Made by a program: the position numbers and the translations under genes
In this document: one piece after another, positions 7,614 to 16,935 of the stretch
How positions within the stretch are numbered: position 1 is the first letter of the stretch
How the letters are laid out: each line of letters begins with the position of its first letter
Source of the DNA: an uncultured Opitutia bacterium
GTDB lineage: Bacteria; Verrucomicrobiota; Verrucomicrobiia; Opitutales; Opitutaceae
DNA: 33,309 nt
Direction: 5' to 3'
Assembly: GCA_903872505.1 (NCBI GenBank)
Contig: CAIQKV010000089.1
Location: 1 to 33,309 of the forward strand
The notes under the pieces: generated by a model
Databases searched by the model: none
What the model was told of the DNA's origin: nothing
What the model saw: only the letters and a program-made list of their open reading frames with translations

Positions 7614-8735
7614 ATGGATATCGAATTCAAGATGCCCGACCTCGCCACGACCGACTCCACCATCAAGGTGATCCGCTGGCTCGTGGAGATCGGCCAGCCC
7701 GTCACCCGCGGCCAGCCGTTGCTCGAGGTCGAGACCGACAAGGCGACGATGGAGGTCGAGTCCATCGCCACCGGCCGGCTGAAGGCGAAACGCGCCCAGC
7801 CCGGCGACGCGCTTTCCGCCGGGCAACTGCTCGCCGTGATCGAGATCGAGGGGCCCGCACGCCCCACCTCCGCCGAGCCTACGGCGGGCAAGCTCGCTCC
7901 GAAGAATGCACTCTCTGCTCCGCCGGCTTCATCTTCCGCCGCCCAGCCAATCGAAAATCGCCTGCCCTCCGAAGGCGTGGCGAAGGAGGGAAATTCGAAA
8001 ATCGAAAATCCGCCGGCCCCGAAGGTGGCCGGCGGCATGTTCGCCAAGAATCGCGCGGCCGCGAACGCCCCGGCACCGGCCGGGTCGCGCCCATCTATCG
8101 CCTTGAGCGCGGCGCAGAGCACGGCCGCCCGGCGCATGCAGCAGAGCAAGCAAACCGTGCCGCACTTCTACCTGCAGACGTCGGCCAACGCCGAGCCGAT
8201 CCTCCGCGCCCGCAGCGCCGCTGGCGGCAACCTCGCGTGGGATGCGTTCCTGGTGCACGCCGCGGGCGTGGCGCTGAAGAAATTCGATCGCCTGGTCTAC
8301 CGCTACGAGGCCGACCGGCTCGTGCCCCCGGCCGCGGATGCCGTGGGCGTGGCCGTGGATCATGAGGACGAACTGTACGTGGTCGCCATCGCCGATCCCG
8401 CCACCAAGACCCCCGCCCGGATTTCCGACGAACTCCGCGCGCTGGTCGGGCGCCTGCGGGCGGGCGACCAAGCCGTCCGGCGGCTCCACCCCGCCAACCT
8501 CACCATCACGAATCTCGGCAGCACCGGCGTGGAGTCCTTCACCGCCATCATCAACCCGCCCGAGGCGGCGATCCTCGCCGTTGGCCGGGCCGCGCCGACG
8601 GCCGTCGTCCAGGACGGCAAGGTGATCGCGCAAACCCGGCTGACCCTGACCCTCTCGGCCGATCACCGCGTCGTCAGCGGCAAGTACGCCGCCGGCTTCC
8701 TCGACGAGGTCGTGCGCATCCTCGAATCGTTCTGA
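7614..8735 (+). CDS. 2-oxoacid/acetoin dehydrogenase E2 (lipoyl acyltransferase), compact form
   Basis: A 373-residue dihydrolipoamide acyltransferase. The N-terminal lipoyl domain (1-80) carries VETDKATMEV with lipoylated K43. An Ala/Pro/Glu-rich linker of about 50 residues follows, then the catalytic domain from LSAAQSTAARRM (about 135) to the end. No peripheral subunit-binding domain is recognisable between them, although most E2s have one. The catalytic motif is DHRVVSG (350-356): H351 is present, but the usual Asp four residues later is S355. Plastid and cyanobacterial E2s also vary here (HRVIYG), so activity is possible. Its partners E1-alpha and E1-beta are encoded 7 and 9 kb downstream in the same run. 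No E3 gene is present. Confidence 0.9.
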   Translation: MDIEFKMPDLATTDSTIKVIRWLVEIGQPVTRGQPLLEVETDKATMEVESIATGRLKAKRAQPGDALSAGQLLAVIEIEGPARPTSAEPTAGKLAPKNALSAPPASSSAAQPIENRLPSEGVAKEGNSKIENPPAPKVAGGMFAKNRAAANAPAPAGSRPSIALSAAQSTAARRMQQSKQTVPHFYLQTSANAEPILRARSAAGGNLAWDAFLVHAAGVALKKFDRLVYRYEADRLVPPAADAVGVAVDHEDELYVVAIADPATKTPARISDELRALVGRLRAGDQAVRRLHPANLTITNLGSTGVESFTAIINPPEAAILAVGRAAPTAVVQDGKVIAQTRLTLTLSADHRVVSGKYAAGFLDEVVRILESF

Positions 8736-8764
8736 GCCCCCCTGGTCCGACCGGCCGCGCCCCC

Positions 8765-9982
8765 ATGCCTTCCCCCGCCCACCCCACCGTCGCCCCCCGC
8801 CAACTCGAGCCGGAACTGGCGGAGGCCTACCGCCAGTGCGCCGACAAAAGCGTCCTCGCCGCGCTGAACCCGAAGATCTTCTTCGGCTATTTTTCGGTCT
8901 GCGCCGACCCCTCGCAGGGCCACGGCTTCAACACGACTTTCCCCGGCCTCGACTGGGGCCAGTCCGCCGAGGCGCTGCTCTGGCTGGGTCGCCAGGCAGA
9001 GGTGCTCGCGAGTTGGGACTACGTGAAGACGTTCCTGCGCGAGGACGGCCTCATTCCTTTCGCGATCTGCCCCGACCAGGCCGGCACGACGGTGCAGATG
9101 AGCCTGCCGAAAAAAACGGAGACATTCCCCTTCACCGTCGCGGCCAACGGCGGCGCCTACTCCCACTGGTTCCCCGGCAACCCGCTCCTGATGCTGCCCA
9201 ACGTCACCGTTATCCAGACGGCCGATGCCATCTTCCGGCACACCCGGGACCGGGCGTGGCTCACCGCGCAGTTGCCGCTGCTGCGCCGTGTGAGCGACTG
9301 GGTAGTGCGGCAGGTGACGCCCGAGGGGCTCGTGCGCGGCGGCGGGTTCTACGTCGAGCGCCCGACCCGGCTCGACCATGACGGCGTCACCCAGTGCTAC
9401 ACCGCGGACGCGCTGCGGCTGGCCGCGCGGCTGACCGGCGACACTGCCTACGCGGCCGTCGCGGATCGCATCACGGCCTGTTTCCGGCAAAAATTCTGGG
9501 CCGGCGACCACTGCGTGGAGTACATCAATGCCGAGCACGGGGCGATTTCACACCACGGCCTGACGGACGTGGACTGGGCCGCCATCGCCACCGGCACGGC
9601 CACGCCGGAGCAGGTGAAGGTCCTCTGGCCGCAGCTGCGCCAGAACCGCGACTTCCTCTACCACGGGATCCCCACCGGCATCTCCACGCGCCCCGAGACC
9701 TACGAGGACTGGGAGATGATGCACCTCGACCGCCACGATCTGGCCGCGATGGGCCGCGCCTGGTATCTCGAGGCGTGGGCGCGCACCGTGATGGGCGACC
9801 GGGAGGGCGTCCTGGAGTCGCTGCGCCAGGTGGCGCGCGTCGGGCGCGAGAACAACTGGTATTGGCGCGAGCGGTATTACTCCGAGCGCAGCGGGGATCT
9901 GTGCAGCTACCGCATCAACACCTACTGCGAGTACCCGGCGAATTTCATCCGGATCGTCCACCGGTTTGTGCTGGGTGCCTGA
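8765..9982 (+). CDS. Six-hairpin glycosidase-like protein
   Basis: A 405-residue, apparently cytoplasmic protein with the repeating helix pattern of (alpha/alpha)6-barrel glycosidases. Segments such as GLDWGQSAEALLWLG, LPLLRRVSDWVVRQ and CYTADALRLAARLTG look like successive barrel hairpins, with acidic and aromatic residues at the turns. They recall GH15/GH63/GH78-type catalytic domains without allowing assignment to one. It lies 29 bases after the E2 gene and ends seven bases before the predicted start of the DUF4450-like protein, so the two are probably translated from one message. It may act with that protein on the same glycoside. The substrate is not predictable from what I can see. Confidence 0.7.
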   Translation: MPSPAHPTVAPRQLEPELAEAYRQCADKSVLAALNPKIFFGYFSVCADPSQGHGFNTTFPGLDWGQSAEALLWLGRQAEVLASWDYVKTFLREDGLIPFAICPDQAGTTVQMSLPKKTETFPFTVAANGGAYSHWFPGNPLLMLPNVTVIQTADAIFRHTRDRAWLTAQLPLLRRVSDWVVRQVTPEGLVRGGGFYVERPTRLDHDGVTQCYTADALRLAARLTGDTAYAAVADRITACFRQKFWAGDHCVEYINAEHGAISHHGLTDVDWAAIATGTATPEQVKVLWPQLRQNRDFLYHGIPTGISTRPETYEDWEMMHLDRHDLAAMGRAWYLEAWARTVMGDREGVLESLRQVARVGRENNWYWRERYYSERSGDLCSYRINTYCEYPANFIRIVHRFVLGA

Positions 9983-9986
9983 AACC

Positions 9987-12900
9987 ATGCGCGTCCCGCG
10001 TGACCGCTCCGCCGATGCGATGTCCGGCCCGTGGCGCGAGCCGGGCCAGGCGGTCGACGCCGCGTACCAGCGTGACGGGCGCCTGCGGTACGCGGCCGAG
10101 GGACGCGAAATCGTCGGGCGCAACGGGCCGTACTTCAACAACCGCCCCCTGTATTGCACCCTCAACACCGACGGCGCCGTGCTCGCGGGCGACCGGCCGT
10201 TGGTGCGCCTGATCGCCAAGCCCTGGCTCCACGGCGCGCTGTCCGTGGCCATCGCCCGCGGTGGCCGCGCCCGCTGGCTGCATGATTTTGCGGAGGTGGA
10301 GTCACGCTACCACAGTGGCCGGATGACGTGGCTATGCTCGGATCCCGCGCTGCCCGGCGTCGCGGTCACGCTCACGGCCGTGCCGCTGCGGGAGGTCGCC
10401 GGGTTTGCCGTCCGGTTTCAGGTCCGGGGTTCGCGGACCGGCGACCAGGTGATCTGGGGTTTCGGCGGAGCGCGGTGGGAGGAAGGCGACCCGCGGTTGA
10501 ACTGGGACCCGGTGATGCGCGGCAATCCGGACATCTGCCGTTCCGGTGATCCGCGCCGGCCCCTGCTGTTTCAGGGCCTGGTGCCGGAGTTCTGCGCGGG
10601 CAACGTGGCGGCACTCGACGGCGCGGCGTTCCGGCTCGCCGCCTCGGCCGACGCGACCCATGTCGCCACCGGCCGGGCCAGCCGGTCCGACGGATTGCGG
10701 ATTGGTGACGCCGCGCACGCGGCGGACCCGCTGAAATTCGCGGCATCGGCCGGCGGCGCGCTGCCGATGGTCGTCGGGACCGCGAAACTGCTTACGGGAG
10801 AGGATGAATTGTTCCTTGCCGCCGAGGCCTGCGCGGCCGGCGCAACGACGGCGGGGCTGCGCAGTGCGGACCCGGCGAAGGCCTTTGCCGACGGGCTCGC
10901 CTATCTGGGCGAGGTCGAGCGGGTCCGCATCACGAGTCCCGATCGCCACCTGAATGCGGCGGTCGCTGCCGTCTGCCACGCCGTGGACGGAAACTGTGAG
11001 CGCGAGCCGTACATCTTCCGCCACGGCTGCATGGCCTTCAGCTGCCGTTTCGTCGGCTGGCGCGTGATCTGCGGCGCCACCGCGCTAGGCTGGCACGAAC
11101 GCGTGCTGGGCAATGCGAACTACACCATCGGGCTGCAGAAGAAAATCGACCCCGTTCGCACCCGCGCCGTGGCGAGCGAGGAGCGTTTGCTGGTGCACGA
11201 GGGCAAGGATTCCCGCGTCTACGGCCGCGGCTCGCTCGACCGGGACTTCCCGATGTACGACGTCCAGACGCAGTTCTTCGACCAGACGATCAACGACTGG
11301 CGGGCGACGGCCGACCCGGCGATGGAGCGCCTGCTCCGGCCCGCGCTGGAGCTGCACCTGGAGTGGATGCAGGAGTGCTTCGATCCGGACGACGACGGGT
11401 TGTACGAGAGCTACATCAACACGCTGCCGACCGATTCGGTGTGGTACAACGGCGGCGGCAGCGCCGAGGAATCCGCCTACGCCTACACCGCCCACCGCGC
11501 CGCGCGGGACCTGGCGCGGCGCGCCGGCGACACCGCGGCGGCGAACCGGCACCAGGCGCGAATGGAAAAGATCCAGCGGGCGATGCGCGCGCAGCTCTGG
11601 CTGAAGGACCGCGGACACTTCGGCCTCTACCGCGAGCAGGGCGGACACCAGCGCGTGCATGCCGACGCCTGGACCTATAGCGTGTTCCTGCCCATCGACG
11701 CGGGCCTCACCACGCCCGAGGAGGCGCTGGAATCGCTGTACTACACCGAGTGGGACCTCGAGCGCATCCCCCTGCCCTTCGGCGGCGTGCTCTGCCAGCT
11801 TTCCAACTGGGTGCCGTGGAAATGGTCGGTGCGCGACATGTTCGGCGGCGACCTCTTCGCCCTGGCCCTCGCCTATTTCCAAACCGGGCTCGGCGACGCG
11901 GGCTACGAATTGCTCGAGGGCGCGACGTTGGAAAGCGCCTACGCGAGCGCGGTGCCGGGCGGTTTCAGCCACATCGGGGCGGCGACCGACTTCGGGGACA
12001 ACGTCCACATGTTCGCGCGAACCGTGGTCGAGGGACTCTACGGCTACGTGCCCGATTATCCCAACGGCCTCGTGCAGGTCCGGCCGGCGTTTCCGTCGGC
12101 GTGGCCCGCCGCGTCGATCCAGACGCCGGACTTCTCCCTCGACTACCGCCAGGAGGGCGACACCGACCGGTACGCACTGACGCTCGCCCGGCCGGCGGCC
12201 GTGAATTTCCGCCTGCCCGTGCGCGCTGGGAAAATCCGGCGCGTTACCCTGGATGGCCGTGAGGTTGCCTGGCAGGTCGAGCCCGGGTTCGGCTGCACGT
12301 GGCTCACGCTGCACGCGCCCGCCGCCCCGGCGGCCGCACTGGTGATCGAACTCGCGCGCCGCATACCGCAGAGCGAGCCAGTGCACCTTGCCGGCCGCGT
12401 CGGCGAGGAAGTGCGCTTGCCGACGACGCACGGCCAGCCGGTGGAATGGCGCGACCTGCACCAGGTGCTGGAGGCGGCCCGGCCGGAGGACTCCGCCCTG
12501 CGCGGCCGCCTCGCCCCGAAGCCCGGCCATCACCTCGTGCTTGCGCAGTGCACCTGCGGCGAACTTCCCCGCTGGCAGGTTTTCAAGCTGCACATCACCG
12601 ACCCGGTGACTGCCGCGGCCCGCGCTGCGCGGACGCCCCGCGAGCCGGGTCCGCAGGCCCAGTGGGAGTGCCTCGACCTGGCGCCGCATTGCAACGGCGA
12701 CGTCCGCACGATCTTCCAGCAGCGCTACCTCTCGCCCCGCCCGCCCACCTGCTCCGTCCGGCTCGGCGTGGACGGCTATTCCGCGTGGACGTTTCCCTAC
12801 TGGAATCTGCCGCCGCCGAAAATCGATCTCGGCAACGTGCCGAAACTGGCCGACAGCCGCGGCCGGATCCTAACGCCGCCAAACGTCCCGTTCACGCGCT

Positions 12901-13334
12901 TCCCCGAGGACCGAAACATCGGCTTCACCTCGCTGTGGGACAACTGGCCCACGGCCATCGAGATTCCGGTCCACCGGACGGCGGACACGGTCTGGCTGCT
13001 CGTCTGCGGCTCGACCTTCCCGATGCAGACGCGGATCGCGAACGCCGAGTTTCGCTTCCAGTACGCCGATGGCCAGGTCGAGCGGCTCGAACTCCTGCCG
13101 CCGGACAATTTCTGGATGCTCTGCCCGTGGGGCGGCACCGATTACAGCTACGAGCATGACGCCTGGTGCCTGCCCGCGTCGCCGCCCCCGCAGGTGCAAC
13201 TCGGCGAGAACTGCCGCGCCATGGTGCTGTCCTGGAAACTTCGCGCCGGCGTGAAACTGGCCACGGTGACGCTTGAAACCCTCTCCCCGGACGTTGTGAT
13301 CGGGCTCATGGGACTGAGCCTGCAAACGGCATGA
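9987..13334 (+). CDS. Large DUF4450-like putative glycoside hydrolase
   Basis: An 1115-residue protein. The N-terminal part (roughly 25-330) begins GRLRYAAEGREIVGRNG and continues FNNRPLY, resembling the DUF4450 opening (RY.P.G...V..NG...FNR.LY) as I recall it from Bacteroidetes and Verrucomicrobia. The middle (about 360-710) contains alpha-helical barrel hairpins, for example AYAYTAHRAARDLARRAG and VPWKWSVRDMFGGD, like six-hairpin glycosidases. The C-terminal 350 or so residues look beta-rich. No signal peptide is seen. The ATG at 9987 follows the previous stop by four bases; a TTG at 9966 is less likely. The stop overlaps the next start by ATGA. It is probably a cytoplasmic glycosidase of unknown specificity. 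Confidence 0.75.
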   Translation: MRVPRDRSADAMSGPWREPGQAVDAAYQRDGRLRYAAEGREIVGRNGPYFNNRPLYCTLNTDGAVLAGDRPLVRLIAKPWLHGALSVAIARGGRARWLHDFAEVESRYHSGRMTWLCSDPALPGVAVTLTAVPLREVAGFAVRFQVRGSRTGDQVIWGFGGARWEEGDPRLNWDPVMRGNPDICRSGDPRRPLLFQGLVPEFCAGNVAALDGAAFRLAASADATHVATGRASRSDGLRIGDAAHAADPLKFAASAGGALPMVVGTAKLLTGEDELFLAAEACAAGATTAGLRSADPAKAFADGLAYLGEVERVRITSPDRHLNAAVAAVCHAVDGNCEREPYIFRHGCMAFSCRFVGWRVICGATALGWHERVLGNANYTIGLQKKIDPVRTRAVASEERLLVHEGKDSRVYGRGSLDRDFPMYDVQTQFFDQTINDWRATADPAMERLLRPALELHLEWMQECFDPDDDGLYESYINTLPTDSVWYNGGGSAEESAYAYTAHRAARDLARRAGDTAAANRHQARMEKIQRAMRAQLWLKDRGHFGLYREQGGHQRVHADAWTYSVFLPIDAGLTTPEEALESLYYTEWDLERIPLPFGGVLCQLSNWVPWKWSVRDMFGGDLFALALAYFQTGLGDAGYELLEGATLESAYASAVPGGFSHIGAATDFGDNVHMFARTVVEGLYGYVPDYPNGLVQVRPAFPSAWPAASIQTPDFSLDYRQEGDTDRYALTLARPAAVNFRLPVRAGKIRRVTLDGREVAWQVEPGFGCTWLTLHAPAAPAAALVIELARRIPQSEPVHLAGRVGEEVRLPTTHGQPVEWRDLHQVLEAARPEDSALRGRLAPKPGHHLVLAQCTCGELPRWQVFKLHITDPVTAAARAARTPREPGPQAQWECLDLAPHCNGDVRTIFQQRYLSPRPPTCSVRLGVDGYSAWTFPYWNLPPPKIDLGNVPKLADSRGRILTPPNVPFTRFPEDRNIGFTSLWDNWPTAIEIPVHRTADTVWLLVCGSTFPMQTRIANAEFRFQYADGQVERLELLPPDNFWMLCPWGGTDYSYEHDAWCLPASPPPQVQLGENCRAMVLSWKLRAGVKLATVTLETLSPDVVIGLMGLSLQTA

Positions 13335-15943
13335 AAACGACGCCTCCCCGCCCGCCCGCCCCGGGCCGCCCCGATCTCTGCTTCACGCTCCTGAATCATT
13401 GGAGCTACACGGGCATCGGCTGGAACCTCGGCCTGGAGTCGTGCGCGCAGTCCATCACGGACAGCCTCGCCATGGCGGACTACGCCCCGAGCGTCAAAAC
13501 GGGGATCAACCTCGACGCGCTGACCTACGAGCTCGTGGCCGAGTGGTACCCGCACCTGATCCGGCGGCTGCGGGAATACCTGGCGGCGGGCCGCGTGGAA
13601 ATCGTCGGCGGTACCTTCGGCCAGCCGATCGGCTCGATGGTTTCCGGCGAGTCCAACCTGCGGCAGCTGCTGGTGGGCCAGCAGACGATCACCCGCGTGC
13701 TGGGCCGGCCGGTCGCGGTGTTCCTGGAGGAGGAGGAGATGAGCCATCCGCAGGTTCCGCAGCTGCTGGCCCTGACGGGGTACCGCTACGCGAGCATGGC
13801 CCAGTGCGACACCTGGGGACGGCACGGCGCCCCGAGCATGGACGAGTCGGTCATCTGGTGGGAGGGGGCCGACGGCACCCGCCTGCTCACCGTCCCGTTC
13901 AGCCCCCTGGTCTTCCATCCGCCCATGGTCACCCACGACATCGACTGGCTGTGGTCGGACGATGGGCGCGCCACCCTGGCCCGCCTGCCGCGCGACCGGT
14001 CGCCGCTGGCGCTGAAGTGGACGGAGTTCGGCTGGGAGAAGCTGACGGGCAAGTCCATCAACAAGTTCGATCCCGAGCTGTTCCGGACGCTCTCGGAAAA
14101 ATTCCACGTCGAGTACGTCACGGTCGAGCAGTACCTCGACCGGCAAAAGGACGATCCGGCCGTGGCCACCCGGCGGCTGGCGGTGGACGATTTTTCGAAG
14201 CTGCTGCCCTGGGGCATCGGCGGCGACCAGCTTCGCCGCTTCGGTCGCGACGTCGAAGCGGTCCTGCTGGCCGCCGAGCGGTTTGAGGCCGTGGCCCATG
14301 TCCTGCGGCTCGGCGCCGACGAGACCGGCGTGCTTTACGAGTCCTGGCGGCAACTGCTGGCGGCGCAGAGCCACGACGTCTCCCTGTGCGAATACACCCG
14401 CCACCAGGGCGCGGCGCCGCCCGCCGACCCGGTGCTCGACACCCACTTCCAGACGTGGGGTTCCTACGGCTACCGTTTCATGGACGACGCCATGGCCGCG
14501 GGGCGCAGGGTGCTGGGCCGGTCGCTGCAGGCCATCGCGCGGGCGGTCGATACCGCGCCGGGCGCGCGTCCCGGCGCTCTCGCCGCGGTGGTCTTCAACC
14601 CTTGCGGCTTTGAGCGCGATGCGCTGGTCACCACGGGCACCCTGCAATTGGAGGGCCTGGGTGTCGGCGCCTTGCACGTGCGCAACTCCGCCGGCGAGCG
14701 CGTGCCGGCGCAGTTGCTGTCGAGCGAACGCACGGCGGGTGGACAGCTCGTCTGCGCCGAGGTGGCGTTCCCCGCCCGCGCGCTGCCGTCAGTCGGCTAC
14801 GATACCTTTTATCTCGAGACCGCCCGGTCGGATGCTGCCGCCCCGGCCACCGACCTCCGCATCGACCAGGGCGCGCTGCAGCTCGAGAACGAATGCGTCC
14901 GGGTGACGCTCGACCCTGTCAGCGGGGCGATCCGCAGCCTGCTCGACCGCCGCACCGGCCGGGAACTGCTCGCCGGCGCCGCGCGTCCCTTCCCCACCCT
15001 GACCGGCACGGCCAACGGTTCGTCGCCGCTGGCCCGGCCGCCGAATACGCCGGTCGAGCCCTACCACACGGCCCAGACCCAGGCCCAGTTCTCCTGGCTC
15101 GAGACGGGCCCGCTGCGCGCCCGGGTGCGGGCCACCCACCCGGACACGCGGGGGCTGCGTTTCGAGATCACCGTCTCGCTCACCGCGGCGTCCCCGGACG
15201 TCGAGGTCCAGGTGCGGGTTTTCCCCGACCTGCCACCCCTGCCCGGCGAGGCCAAGATCAACGGCTGGCAGTTTCCGCTGGAAATCACGGAGGGCTACTG
15301 GCTGGAGTTCGCCCCGGCGTTTGTGGTGGAGACCGTGCTCCGCGACTACCCGTTCGGCGCCGAGCCCTGCCGCAAGCCGGCCATCCACGCGCTCTCCTGG
15401 CTCGACCTGATGGCGGCGGACGGGAGCGGGCTGATGCTCGTGCACAGCGGCACGCAGTATTTCAAACGGCGGGAGGACGGCACGGTCGCCAACCTCGTGC
15501 TGCGCGAGTGGGAGTCGCATTTCACCGGCGAGTTCGGCTGGCCGCGCGCCAGTGCCTACCGCTATCGGCTGCGGCCGCACGGCGCCGCCTGGTCGAATGC
15601 CGACCGGGTGCGGGCGGTGGCGGCGTTCGACCAAAAGCCCCGCTGCGTGGTGCTCCCGCCGCAACCGGGGACGCTGCCCCCGCGCCACAGCTTCATCACA
15701 GTCGGGGGCGAGGGTGCACTGCTCTCGGCCTTCCGCCGCCGGGAGGACGGCGGCTGCGAGGTCCGGCTGGTCGAATGCGAGGGCCGGGCGGGCCCGGCGA
15801 GCGTGCGGACCACGCTGCCGTTGACGTCCCGGACGGCCACCGACGCAATGGGCCGGCCGCGGGGCGGCAGCGTGCCGGCGGAATCCGCGGACGACCCCGC
15901 CTTGCGTCCGTGGGAGATCAGGCATTTTAACCTTCAACCATGA
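13331..15943 (+). CDS. Divergent GH38-like protein with substituted metal and nucleophile residues
   Basis: An 870-residue protein with the GH38 layout: an N-terminal catalytic barrel, a helical middle domain and C-terminal beta domains. Family landmarks are recognisable: SMVSGESNLRQLL (102-114) corresponds to the SGExLIRNLL segment, and QSHDVSLCE (346-354) to the NHAHDSIDGCS segment, keeping H348 and D349. The zinc motif HWD is HWS instead (H23, S25). The nucleophile segment PDMFGH is replaced by a run of four glutamates, EEEEMSHP (133-140), and QPDE is replaced by QPIG. Catalysis must differ from classical alpha-mannosidase or be absent. It overlaps both neighbours by four bases. A canonical GH38 in the same operon allows direct comparison. 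Confidence 0.82.
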   Translation: MKTTPPRPPAPGRPDLCFTLLNHWSYTGIGWNLGLESCAQSITDSLAMADYAPSVKTGINLDALTYELVAEWYPHLIRRLREYLAAGRVEIVGGTFGQPIGSMVSGESNLRQLLVGQQTITRVLGRPVAVFLEEEEMSHPQVPQLLALTGYRYASMAQCDTWGRHGAPSMDESVIWWEGADGTRLLTVPFSPLVFHPPMVTHDIDWLWSDDGRATLARLPRDRSPLALKWTEFGWEKLTGKSINKFDPELFRTLSEKFHVEYVTVEQYLDRQKDDPAVATRRLAVDDFSKLLPWGIGGDQLRRFGRDVEAVLLAAERFEAVAHVLRLGADETGVLYESWRQLLAAQSHDVSLCEYTRHQGAAPPADPVLDTHFQTWGSYGYRFMDDAMAAGRRVLGRSLQAIARAVDTAPGARPGALAAVVFNPCGFERDALVTTGTLQLEGLGVGALHVRNSAGERVPAQLLSSERTAGGQLVCAEVAFPARALPSVGYDTFYLETARSDAAAPATDLRIDQGALQLENECVRVTLDPVSGAIRSLLDRRTGRELLAGAARPFPTLTGTANGSSPLARPPNTPVEPYHTAQTQAQFSWLETGPLRARVRATHPDTRGLRFEITVSLTAASPDVEVQVRVFPDLPPLPGEAKINGWQFPLEITEGYWLEFAPAFVVETVLRDYPFGAEPCRKPAIHALSWLDLMAADGSGLMLVHSGTQYFKRREDGTVANLVLREWESHFTGEFGWPRASAYRYRLRPHGAAWSNADRVRAVAAFDQKPRCVVLPPQPGTLPPRHSFITVGGEGALLSAFRRREDGGCEVRLVECEGRAGPASVRTTLPLTSRTATDAMGRPRGGSVPAESADDPALRPWEIRHFNLQP

Positions 15944-16935
15944 AAACCGCCCCGCACCCACCGCCGTCCGCCTCGGTCCCCGACCGGCAGTTCCTGCTCG
16001 GGCTCTACGAGCGGATCGTGCTCATCCGCGAGTTCGAGGAGCGCGTGAAGTTCCTGTTCCTCGAGGGCACGATGCCCGGCACGATCCACCAGTGCCAGGG
16101 CCAGGAGGCCACCGCCGTCGGCGTGTGTGCCGCGCTCCGGCCCGATGACTACATCACCTCGACGTTCCGCGGCCACGGCCACGCCCTCGCCAAGGGCCTG
16201 ACCGTCCAGGAACTCCTCGACGAGCTGTTCGGCGCGACCACCGGCTGCTGCAAGGGCAAGGGCGGCTCGATGCACATGGGCAACATGGACAAGGGCATGG
16301 TGCCGGGCATCGCGATCGTCGCGGGCGGCATTCCCCTCGCCGCCGGCATGGCGCTGGCGTTCAAGATGCAAAAATCGAAAAAAGTCGTCGCCTGCTTCTT
16401 CGGCGACGGGGCGGTGGCCGAGGGCGCGTTTCACGAGGGGTTGAACATGGCCGCGATTTGGAACCTGCCCGTTGTCTTCGTCTGCGAGAACAACCTCTAT
16501 GGCGCGTCCACCCACATCGAGAAGGTCATGAAGAATCCGAAAGTTTCCGACCGCGCGGCGGCGTACGGCTTTCGCGGCGAGACGGTGGACGGCAACGACG
16601 TGCTCGCGGTCCACGCGGCCGCGGAACGCGCGGTGGCCGAGTGCCGCGCCGGAACCGGTCCGGTCCTGCTGGAGCTACTGACCTACCGGCGCACCGGCCA
16701 CTCGCGCCGCGACGCCTGCCACTACCAGCCGAAGGACGAGCGCGAGGCCTGGTTCGCACGCGACCCGATCACCCGCTTCGCCGAGGTGCTGCTCGCCCGA
16801 CCCGACGTCAAGCAGGCCGACCTTGACGCCATCAAGGCGCGGATCACCCAGCAGATCGAGGCGGCGGTCGTCAGCGCCCAGCAGGCGCCCCAGCCCACGC
16901 TGGCCAACCTGACGGAGGACGTCTTCGCCCCATGA
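15940..16935 (+). CDS. Thiamine-diphosphate dehydrogenase E1 component, alpha subunit (pyruvate/acetoin type)
   Basis: A 331-residue E1-alpha of the heterotetrameric class, which decarboxylates a 2-oxoacid or cleaves acetoin and passes the acyl group to lipoyl-E2. The TPP/Mg motif spans GDGAVAEGAFHEGLNMAAIW (155-174) and ends at ENN (183-185). The active-site His segment FRGHGHALAKG is at 76-86, and GGSMHM at 108-113 is typical of the family. Length matches acetoin dehydrogenase alpha (AcoA) and short PDH E1-alpha, and sequence does not decide between them. It overlaps the GH38-like gene and the following dioxygenase gene by ATGA at each end, so it is tightly embedded in the sugar operon. Its beta partner is one gene further on. 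Confidence 0.92.
   Translation: MKTAPHPPPSASVPDRQFLLGLYERIVLIREFEERVKFLFLEGTMPGTIHQCQGQEATAVGVCAALRPDDYITSTFRGHGHALAKGLTVQELLDELFGATTGCCKGKGGSMHMGNMDKGMVPGIAIVAGGIPLAAGMALAFKMQKSKKVVACFFGDGAVAEGAFHEGLNMAAIWNLPVVFVCENNLYGASTHIEKVMKNPKVSDRAAAYGFRGETVDGNDVLAVHAAAERAVAECRAGTGPVLLELLTYRRTGHSRRDACHYQPKDEREAWFARDPITRFAEVLLARPDVKQADLDAIKARITQQIEAAVVSAQQAPQPTLANLTEDVFAP

Noticed and set aside
5562..7826. Long minus-strand open frame of 754 codons opposite the six-hairpin protein and the start of E2
   Set aside because: It is rich in Gly, Arg, Val, His and Asp with no recognisable motif, spans two genes antisense, and is expected from GC-rich codon bias.
11085..12689. Minus-strand open frame of 534 codons opposite the DUF4450-like gene
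   Set aside because: Low-complexity Arg/Gly/Val composition and no domain; a shadow of the real plus-strand gene.
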